Source of the DNA: CAYTSA01 sp964440345
GTDB taxonomy: Bacteria; Desulfobacterota; Desulfovibrionia; Desulfovibrionales; Desulfovibrionaceae
NCBI GenBank assembly: GCA_964440345.1
Contig: CAYTSA010000129.1
Coordinates: 1-7,761 of the forward strand
DNA length: 7,761 nucleotides
Direction: 5' to 3'
Part shown: piece after piece, positions 1 through 5,497 of the stretch
Position numbering within the stretch: the stretch's first letter is position 1
Layout of the letters: each line of letters opens with the position of its first letter
The notes under the pieces: generated by a model
What the model was told of the DNA's origin: nothing
What the model saw: only the letters and a program-made list of their open reading frames with translations
Database searches by the model: none
Position numbers and translations under genes: made by a program

Positions 1-2675
1 GCTGTTAGGCGTATACACTATCTGGCTGCCGCTGATCACTGCAGTACCGTTGGCCGGCGTTCCCACAGAGGCCAGGCTCGGCGTTCCGTCTTCGTCGTCC
101 GAGTCGTTGGCCAGCACGTCGATGAGCACAGAGCTGTCGTTGGTGGTGGACGCCGTGTCGTCTGCAGCTTCCGGCGCGTCGTTGACCGGGTTCACCGTCA
201 CGGTCACGGTGGCCGTGTCCTGCTCGCCGTCCGGATCCTCTATGGTGTACGTAAAGCTCGTGGTTCCGGAAAAGCTGCCTGAGGCTTTGAATATCACGCT
301 GTCGCCACTGATGGACGCCGTGCCGCCCACAGCCGATGAAACAGACGCTATGGTCAGCTCGTCCCCGTCCGGGTCCTCGTCGTTGGCCAGCACATCTATG
401 GTGACGGAATTGCCCTCGCTGGTGCTTGCGGAATCGTCATTGGCAACCGGCGGGTCGTTCACCGGCGTCACCGTCACCGCCACCGTGGCCGAGGCGGTCT
501 CGCCTGCTGCGTCCTGAATCGTATAGGTGAACGAATCCTCGCCGAAAAAGTCCGCGTCCGGGGTGTAGACTATCTGGTCTCCGTCCACAGCCGCAACGCC
601 GTTGGCCGGGCTGGTCACGTTGACAAGAGACAGCTCCAGCCCTTCCGGGTCTATATCGTTGGCCAGCACCGCTATGGTCACAGCCGTGTCTTCTTCCGTC
701 GTCGCCGTGTCGTCCCCAGCCACGGGCGGGTCTTCCACCTCGTTCACGGTCACAGTCACCGTGGCCGTGGCAGTCTCGCCTTCCTCGTCCTGCACGGTAT
801 AGGTAAAGCTTTCCTCGCCGAAAAAACCTTCCGTGGGCGTGTATTCGATGGAGTTGCCTACTATTGCAGCAGTTCCGTTGGCCGGCCCAGCAACGGAAAC
901 CAGCGTCAGTTCAGTCCCGTCCGGGTCCAGGTCGTTGGCCAGCACGTCGATGACCACCGCGGTGTTTTCATCCGTAGTCGCCGTATCGTCCTGGGCAAGC
1001 AGCGGATCAGACTCTCCCGCCACCGTCACATTCACCGTGGCCGTGCTCTCAAATTCACCGTCGCTCACTGTGTAGGTGAATGAATCCTCTCCGAAAAAGT
1101 CTGCGTCTGGCGTGTACAGAATCTGCCCGCCGGCTATGGCCGCTGTCCCGTTGGACGAGCTGGACACGGAGAGTATCGTCAACTCGTCGCCGTCCGGATC
1201 CGTGTCGTTGGCCAACACGTCGATGGTTATCGGCTGGTCTTCGACTGTAGCCGCGCTGTCGTCCGCCGCTGTGGGCGGGTCGTTCACCGGCGTCACGGTC
1301 ACGGACACCTGGGCGGAGTCCTGCCCGCCCTGGCCGTCGCTCACGGTGTAGAAAAAGCTGTCCTGTCCGAAAAAGTCAGCGTCCGGCGCGTAGACCAGGG
1401 TGTTGCCCTGCTGGAACACCGAGCCGTTGGCGGCCGGGCCGAATGACGCGATGGCCAGCGCGTCCCCGTCCGGGTCGCTGTCGTTGGAAAGCACGGCTAT
1501 GGCTGTCTCGCCGCTGTCTTCCTCCACAATGACGCTGTCGTCCGCAGCTACCGGGGCGTCGTTGACGTTGGCCACGGTCACAGTCACGGTGGCCGAGTCC
1601 GTGTCCTCGCCGTCCGTCACCGTGTAGGAAAAACTGTCCGTGCCGGCAAAGCCCGCATCAGGGGTGTAGGTCAAGCTGTCTCCGGACTGGCTCACTGTCC
1701 CATTGGACGCCGGGCCAAAAGAGTCGATGGACAGATCGTCGCCGTCAGGATCGCTGTCGTTGGAGAGAACGGCAATGGACACCGCGGCGTTTTCTACGGT
1801 CTGGGCGCTGTCCGACTGCGCTTCCGGGGGCTGGTTCTCCTCTTCCGGGTCCGCTTCCACCGTCACCGTCGCCACGGCCGTGGACGTGTTCCCGGCCGGG
1901 TCGGACACGGTGTAGGCAAAGGAGTCTTCCCCTACAAAGCCCTCGTCCGGGGTGTAGACAATGGAGTCCCCATCGATTGCCGCAGTCCCGTTGGACGGCG
2001 GGGAAACGCTCTCCAGAGTCAATGCTTCGCCTTCAGGATCCGTGTCGTTGGCCAACACGGCAATGGTCACGGCCTGGCCTTCTGTCGTGCTTGCGGAGTC
2101 CGCCTGGGCCTGGGGCGGCAGGTCGCCGCCGGCCTCATTTACAGTCACGGACACAGACGCTGTGGACGTGTTCCCCTGAGCGTCTGTAATGGTGTAGGTA
2201 AAGGTGTCTTCGCCCGTGAACCCATCGTCCGGCGTGTAGACCAAGGCGTCGCCGGCCTGGCTCACCGAGCCGTTGGCTGGCGGGGTAAAGCCCGTAACCG
2301 CAAGGTCGTCGCCGTCCGGGTCAGTGTCGTTGGCCAGCACGGCTATGGCCACGGCCTGGCCGGCCGAGGTCTCGGCAGCGTCGTCATCTGCTATGGGCGC
2401 TCCGGCCGGCGGCGCCACGGTAATTTGCACCGTGCCCGTGTCCACGCCTCCCTCGCCGTCCGAGACTTGATAGACAAAAGAATCCTGCCCGCTGAAGCCT
2501 TGGTTGGGCGTATAGATGAAGGAGCCGTCTTCGGCTATCTGCACGGAGCCGTTGGCGGCGTCTTCAAAAAGGCTGAAGGTCAGCGGATCGCCGTCAGCGT
2601 CAGAAGCGCTCAGCTGGCCGGACAAGGCGTTGTCGCCCTCCAGGGTTGCCGTCTGGTTTTGGGCCGAGGGGGGGG
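1..2675 (-). repeat. Array of ten tandem Ig/cadherin-like (tandem-95) units in the adhesin
   Basis: The A/S-N-D core of each unit recurs on the minus strand near plus positions 2326, 2045, 1756, 1481, 1205, 931, 657, 382 and 104. Spacing is 274-289 bp, or 91-96 residues. A divergent first unit precedes them, with SGQLSASDADGDPL near 2610 instead of VLAND, and the last unit is cut by the left edge just after VYTPNS. Each unit runs: acidic DD(S/T)A entry, V-x-I-x-V-L-(A/S)-N-D-x-D-P-(D/E)-G, a P-A-N-G-(S/T) turn, YTP, F-x-G-x-(D/E)-S-F-x-Y, and ends in T-V-T-V. The Asp-rich D-x-D-P-D-G-D loops resemble calcium-binding linkers of cadherin-like folds, so calcium-stiffened rods are expected by analogy. 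Units are diverged at DNA level. The unit cored near 382 is unusual in having VIFKASGSF where others have YTP. Confidence 0.9.
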
Positions 2676-3636
2676 CGTTGGATTCGTCCTCGTCTTCCCC
2701 GGCGGGGTCCTGGGGCTCTTGGGGCTCTTGCACCTGCGGAGCAAATTGTTCACCGGCCACGTCGGTCAGGTTGTTCACCTGAACCTGAATATTCTGCTTG
2801 CCCTGAGCCAGGGCGTCTGCCACCTGCTGGGCAATGTCGTTCACTTCCTGGTTTGTGCCCTGCGGCTCCTGCTCTCCCTGCTCTCCCTGCTCCCCTTGCT
2901 CTCCTTGGCCGTTCTGCCCCTGGTCCCCCTGGCCTTGCCCTTCGCCCTCTCCATCTTGCCCGCCGTCGCCCTGCTCGTCGCCTTCGCCCTCTTCGCCGCC
3001 GCCTTCGCCCTCTTCGCCGCCGCCTTCGCCCTCTTCGCCGGCCTGGCCTTCAGACATCAACGGAGCAAGAGCCTGAATCAACTGCAGCAACTCGGGCGAA
3101 GCCTGGGTCACGTCGCCCATGGGCCGGTCCGTATAGGCAAAGACCGCGCCGCCGGAAAAGGTGATCGTCAGCTGCCGGCCGTAGGAGTCCGTGACCACCA
3201 CGGAGCGGCCGGGCTCCACGTCTTCAGCCACCACAGAGGTCTCGCCCGTTTCAGGGTCTACCCTTAAGCCCACAGTGGTGCCGCGAATGCCTATGGTGGC
3301 CTGGGGCGAGGCCAGGTTGGCGCCGTCCGGATTCTGGTCGGCAATGGCGCCGGTGACCATGCGCATGACGCCAGAAAAAATGTTGAACAGGAAACCGGAA
3401 TCAGCAGGCTCGTCAGACAAGACATATTCATCCACTTTCAGAGAAGCAGACGCGCCCAAAGAAAGCTTGCCGCCGTCGATAAACTCGATTTCCACAAGGC
3501 TTTTCGCCGCCGTCTGCAGCGTGTCGCCCTGGTAGACGGGGTCGCCAAGATTCAGGGAACGCTCGCCGTCAGCGCTTGTAGCGGTAGCCGCGCCGCGAAG
3601 AGAAACCAAAGAGCCGACAGGGTCTGTCTGGGACAT
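1..3636 (-). CDS. Giant FecR-domain tandem-95 repeat adhesin, N-terminal 1212 residues (C-terminus beyond left edge)
   Basis: Translating the minus strand from ATG at 3636 gives an open frame with no stop to base 1, so at least 1212 residues are present and the gene is cut by the window. Residues about 8-165 resemble a FecR domain: 'GDTLQTAAKSLVEIEF', an FSGVMRMVTG segment, and the hallmark SPQATIGIRGT at 110-120. Residues about 198-258 are Gly/Glu/Gln low complexity, followed by an amphipathic stretch and an acidic Pro-rich linker to about 320. From about 321 onward there are ten tandem Ig/cadherin-like units carrying V-L-A-N-D-x-D-P-D-G-D and F-T-Y-T-V-x-D signatures. No Sec signal peptide is visible at the N-terminus. 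Known relatives with FecR plus such repeats are large type I-secreted surface adhesins whose secretion signal and RTX repeats lie at the C-terminus; neither can be checked here. The likely role is adhesion or biofilm formation, by inference. The start is supported by a promoter about 50 bp upstream, although the Shine-Dalgarno (AAAGAG, about 8 nt from ATG) is modest. Confidence 0.9.
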   Translation of the reverse strand, partial: MSQTDPVGSLVSLRGAATATSADGERSLNLGDPVYQGDTLQTAAKSLVEIEFIDGGKLSLGASASLKVDEYVLSDEPADSGFLFNIFSGVMRMVTGAIADQNPDGANLASPQATIGIRGTTVGLRVDPETGETSVVAEDVEPGRSVVVTDSYGRQLTITFSGGAVFAYTDRPMGDVTQASPELLQLIQALAPLMSEGQAGEEGEGGGEEGEGGGEEGEGDEQGDGGQDGEGEGQGQGDQGQNGQGEQGEQGEQGEQEPQGTNQEVNDIAQQVADALAQGKQNIQVQVNNLTDVAGEQFAPQVQEPQEPQDPAGEDEDESNAPPSAQNQTATLEGDNALSGQLSASDADGDPLTFSLFEDAANGSVQIAEDGSFIYTPNQGFSGQDSFVYQVSDGEGGVDTGTVQITVAPPAGAPIADDDAAETSAGQAVAIAVLANDTDPDGDDLAVTGFTPPANGSVSQAGDALVYTPDDGFTGEDTFTYTITDAQGNTSTASVSVTVNEAGGDLPPQAQADSASTTEGQAVTIAVLANDTDPEGEALTLESVSPPSNGTAAIDGDSIVYTPDEGFVGEDSFAYTVSDPAGNTSTAVATVTVEADPEEENQPPEAQSDSAQTVENAAVSIAVLSNDSDPDGDDLSIDSFGPASNGTVSQSGDSLTYTPDAGFAGTDSFSYTVTDGEDTDSATVTVTVANVNDAPVAADDSVIVEEDSGETAIAVLSNDSDPDGDALAIASFGPAANGSVFQQGNTLVYAPDADFFGQDSFFYTVSDGQGGQDSAQVSVTVTPVNDPPTAADDSAATVEDQPITIDVLANDTDPDGDELTILSVSSSSNGTAAIAGGQILYTPDADFFGEDSFTYTVSDGEFESTATVNVTVAGESDPLLAQDDTATTDENTAVVIDVLANDLDPDGTELTLVSVAGPANGTAAIVGNSIEYTPTEGFFGEESFTYTVQDEEGETATATVTVTVNEVEDPPVAGDDTATTEEDTAVTIAVLANDIDPEGLELSLVNVTSPANGVAAVDGDQIVYTPDADFFGEDSFTYTIQDAAGETASATVAVTVTPVNDPPVANDDSASTSEGNSVTIDVLANDEDPDGDELTIASVSSAVGGTASISGDSVIFKASGSFSGTTSFTYTIEDPDGEQDTATVTVTVNPVNDAPEAADDTASTTNDSSVLIDVLANDSDDEDGTPSLASVGTPANGTAVISGSQIVYTPNS
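2869..2904 (-). repeat. 9-bp coding repeat (four Gly-Glu-Gln triplets)
   Basis: Minus-strand codons encode GEQ four times in a row at residues about 245-256 of the adhesin. The two copies nearest the low-coordinate end are identical at DNA level (GGAGAGCAG) and the others differ only at third positions. It lies in the same flexible linker as the 21-bp repeat and likewise preserves frame on copy-number change. Confidence 0.85.
2981..3039 (-). repeat. 21-bp coding tandem repeat (Gly/Glu linker), about 2.8 copies
   Basis: The 21-bp unit ccttcgccctcttcgccgccg occurs at 2981-3001 and 3002-3022 identically, with a 17-bp partial third copy at 3023-3039. Read on the minus strand it encodes E-E-G-E-G-G-G repeats within the linker between the FecR domain and the Ig-like array. 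Because 21 is a multiple of three, gain or loss of a copy would lengthen or shorten the linker without shifting frame. Confidence 0.9.
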
Positions 3637-3689
3637 GGGAGACACTCTTTGTTGCAGGTGATGCGAAAAAGCTGAAGCTGTGATTGTGA

Positions 3690-3718
3690 ATTATAGCGCG
3701 AAAAATGATCACTGTACA
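3690..3718 (-). promoter_or_regulatory. Sigma70-like promoter of the adhesin gene
   Basis: On the minus strand, TGTACA (3718-3713, four of six matches to TTGACA) is followed after exactly 17 bp by a perfect TATAAT (3695-3690). Transcription would begin near 3683, giving a 5' leader of roughly 45 nt before the ATG at 3636. This sits in the 112-bp gap after the radical SAM gene, so the adhesin can be expressed independently of that upstream codirectional gene. Just downstream of the -10 is TCACAATCACA, a short repeated element that could be an operator, but this is only a guess. Confidence 0.7.
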
Positions 3719-3748
3719 GCCTGCCGCAAAGCCAACTTGCATCATTCA

Positions 3749-5005
3749 TTAACTTTCAACATATGGATTAAAATAGCCATTCTCTATCCAAGCACATGAT
3801 TTTCGCAATCGCTTGAGAAAATTTTTCAAGCCCATGGAAGGAGCTTTTGCCAGAGCAGGGGCCAGCTGCACATACAGCTCCGGGTCCAAATTCAAATTGC
3901 GCATTTGAATAAAATTAACATGATGCGCCTGAACCAGGTCCACGAGGGCGGCAAATTCCTCTTCCGTATCCGACACGCCGGGAAAATAGAGAAAATTTAA
4001 CGACACGAACATGTCATGCGCCTTGGCTGCGGCGATGGAGGCGACAACGTCAGAAAACGCATAGCCCGCGGGCCGGTAATAGGCGGCGTACAGCTCTGCA
4101 GAGGCGCTGTTCATGGACACGCGGACGGAGTTGACGCCGGCCCGGGCCAGCTCTGGCATGGCCAGGGGCAAGCTGGCGTTGGTGTTCACATTCACCGTGC
4201 CCCTGCCGCCAGCCTCCCGAAAGGCGGCCACAGCCTCAGCGATGCGCTCAGCCTCAGTCAGAGGCTCGCCTTCGCAGCCCTGGCCAAAGGAAAAAATGGG
4301 CTGGCGCTCCTTTCGGGCGTGGTCGTGCATTATTTCGGTAATTTCCTGCACAGAGGGGGTAAAATCGATGCGCTTTTGCGTGGCCGGAAAGCCAGAACTT
4401 TCTGGTTGCAGAGATATACAGCCCAGGCACCGGGCGTTGCAGCGCTGCGCCGTGGGCAAGGGCGCCTCGTAGCGGCCAAGACAGAGATTCCGCGCCGCCG
4501 GGCAACAGTTTGTCAACGCGCAGCCCATCAAATGCTGCACCAGCCGGTTGTCTGGCCTGCGCTTCAGCCAGGCCTGCGCGCCCTGTTGGATGCGCTTGGG
4601 GTTGACGTTTGCAAACACCTGGCGCTTGCTCTCGTCAACCTTTTTGGCGGCTACGTAGAACTTGCCGTCGGCAAAGCCCACAGCGCCATAGGCAAAGAGG
4701 GGAAGCACCGGCGCCTTGTCCTGCCTCATATATGCTGTGGAGGCGGCCAGGGTGTAGCCGGGCGCCACGAACGCCGCCACGGCGTTCTCCTCCATGGCCT
4801 CTGCCTGGCCTGTTTCCGGGTCCAACCCTACGGCAGACCGCCCGGGCAACAGAAACAGCTCGCTCTCTTCAGGCAAGACCGTCAGCTCGTCTGGCCGTGG
4901 CGTCGCCAGCTCTGTGCCGCGCCGGCAGAGCATTTGCAAATAAGGGTGGTCAAAGATGCGGCCCTGGGCGTCAGCAAAGACGAGGCGGGGGCGAACTTTA
5001 GACAT
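3749..5005 (-). CDS. Radical SAM family protein of unknown substrate, 418 aa
   Basis: The radical SAM cluster motif CNARCLGC (C-x3-C-x2-C) is at residues 189-196, and these three Cys should bind the SAM-cleaving 4Fe-4S cluster. It is followed by a GQGCEGEPL segment at 241-249, matching the 'GGE' SAM-amine-binding strand of the fold, by VNVNTNASLP at 271-280 and by VRVSMNSAS at 295-302, consistent with successive strands of the radical SAM barrel. The first 160 residues form a separate N-terminal region without a recognised domain. Just before the canonical motif, Cys162, 167, 168 and 175 (G-C-x4-C-C-x6-C) could hold an auxiliary cluster or metal, and Cys244 lies inside the GE motif. The ATG at 5005 is the only sensible start, because an in-frame stop lies upstream at 5047-5045; its ribosome site is weak. 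It is codirectional with the adhesin and divergent from the plus-strand pair. The reaction is not assignable; a modifying or maturation enzyme is possible. Confidence 0.93.
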   Translation of the reverse strand: MSKVRPRLVFADAQGRIFDHPYLQMLCRRGTELATPRPDELTVLPEESELFLLPGRSAVGLDPETGQAEAMEENAVAAFVAPGYTLAASTAYMRQDKAPVLPLFAYGAVGFADGKFYVAAKKVDESKRQVFANVNPKRIQQGAQAWLKRRPDNRLVQHLMGCALTNCCPAARNLCLGRYEAPLPTAQRCNARCLGCISLQPESSGFPATQKRIDFTPSVQEITEIMHDHARKERQPIFSFGQGCEGEPLTEAERIAEAVAAFREAGGRGTVNVNTNASLPLAMPELARAGVNSVRVSMNSASAELYAAYYRPAGYAFSDVVASIAAAKAHDMFVSLNFLYFPGVSDTEEEFAALVDLVQAHHVNFIQMRNLNLDPELYVQLAPALAKAPSMGLKNFLKRLRKSCAWIENGYFNPYVES

Positions 5006-5022
5006 CTGTTTTCGGGTTGTAT

Positions 5023-5051
5023 TTGGTTGAATATGCTGATACCTTCATAAC
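5023..5051 (+). promoter_or_regulatory. Possible promoter for the plus-strand membrane-protein pair
   Basis: Plus strand TTGGTT (5023-5028) and CATAAC (5046-5051) are 17 bp apart, with three and four consensus matches respectively. The site overlaps the candidate minus-strand promoter almost completely, so if both are real the two directions would compete for polymerase. ATAAC is directly repeated around GTG at 5047-5059. Confidence 0.3.
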
Positions 5052-5058
5052 GTGATAA
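5030..5058 (-). promoter_or_regulatory. Possible promoter for the radical SAM gene
   Basis: Minus strand TTATCA (5058-5053) and CATATT (5035-5030) are separated by 17 bp. Each matches four of six consensus sigma70 bases. The site lies 25-53 bp upstream of the ATG at 5005. It is a weak call from an 86-bp divergent intergenic region. Confidence 0.35.
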
Positions 5059-5078
5059 CCTTAACATGTTTTTTAGCG

Positions 5079-5085
5079 GGAAGGA
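5079..5085 (+). promoter_or_regulatory. Ribosome binding site deciding the start at 5092
   Basis: GGAAGGA lies directly before ATGCACATG. The first ATG (5086) abuts it and is too close for initiation; the second (5092) has a normal 6-nt spacer. The protein therefore most likely begins MLGLNEGF. Confidence 0.7.
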
Positions 5086-5091
5086 ATGCAC

Positions 5092-5427
5092 ATGCTGGGC
5101 CTAAATGAAGGATTCTCAGCCGCCATGTTGTTTTTTTTGCTTGGAATGGCTGCACTTTTGCTTATGTTTTACAAGACGTTGCGGGGACTGGACGAGCTTT
5201 TGAAATCCATCCGCGAAGAAAGAGACTCTGTAAGCGCCCAATTGGCCGCGCAGAATGAGCGCCTGGAAACGCTGGTGCAACTGCAGGCTGAAGCAGGAGC
5301 AAACTTGCGCCGGCTGGTGGGTGTAGTGCAAGAAACAGAGCCGAATGCAAACGAATCAGCCAGCCGGGAGACGCCGCAGAACAATTTGTCGTCTCACAAC
5401 ATCACAGAATACCTTATTAATGAGTAG
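5092..5427 (+). CDS. Small single-pass membrane protein with cytoplasmic coiled coil, 111 aa
   Basis: Not recognised as a named family. Residues about 8-27 form one hydrophobic helix ending in MFYKT, followed by a charged, heptad-like helical segment to about residue 80 (LDELLKSIREERDSVSAQL and onward). The tail, residues about 83-111, is polar, Asn/Ser/Glu-rich and probably disordered. Basic residues right after the helix and an acidic N-terminus predict N-out, with the body in the cytoplasm. The start at 5092 is preferred over an in-frame ATG at 5086 because the Shine-Dalgarno GGAAGGA ends at 5085, leaving 6 nt to 5092 but none to 5086. The helix-MFY(K/R)T-coil layout recurs at the N-terminus of the next gene, 70 bp downstream on the same strand, so the two are probably paralogous anchors in one operon. 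Function unknown; pairing through coiled coils is an inference. Confidence 0.85.
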   Translation: MLGLNEGFSAAMLFFLLGMAALLLMFYKTLRGLDELLKSIREERDSVSAQLAAQNERLETLVQLQAEAGANLRRLVGVVQETEPNANESASRETPQNNLSSHNITEYLINE

Positions 5428-5497
5428 TGCGAACGGTCCCTGGCCACTCACGCCGACCCGCCGGCCGGATCAACACTAAGCCACTCACGAGGGAACT
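5428..5497 (+). other. Intergenic spacer with a 9-bp direct repeat before the acidic gene
   Basis: The 70-bp spacer between the two plus-strand genes has no convincing promoter or terminator. CCACTCACG occurs at 5444-5452 and again at 5481-5489, the second copy running into the Shine-Dalgarno GAGGGA. Between them CCGCCGGCCGG (5457-5467) is a GC-rich self-complementary stretch that could fold in mRNA. Co-transcription of the two genes is the simplest reading. Confidence 0.5.

Noticed and set aside
50..2470. Series of 65-155-aa plus-strand frames with similar Ser-rich proteins
   Set aside because: They repeat at about 275 bp because they are antisense shadows of the tandem Ig-like units.
2981..3039. 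CRISPR-like direct repeats
   Set aside because: The copies are contiguous with no spacers and lie in frame within a coding linker.
2425..3267. 280-aa plus-strand open frame rich in Leu/Ala/Phe
   Set aside because: It lies antisense to the adhesin linker; its composition follows from reading Gly/Glu/Gln repeats backward. The minus frame shows coherent domains and a promoter.
3552..3749. 65-aa minus-strand frame starting MNDASWLC
   Set aside because: It overlaps the adhesin start and promoter in another frame and has no Shine-Dalgarno or recognisable features.
4016..5050. 344-aa plus-strand open frame
   Set aside because: Antisense to the radical SAM gene, which has clear catalytic motifs; the plus product shows no domain and is a by-product of high GC.
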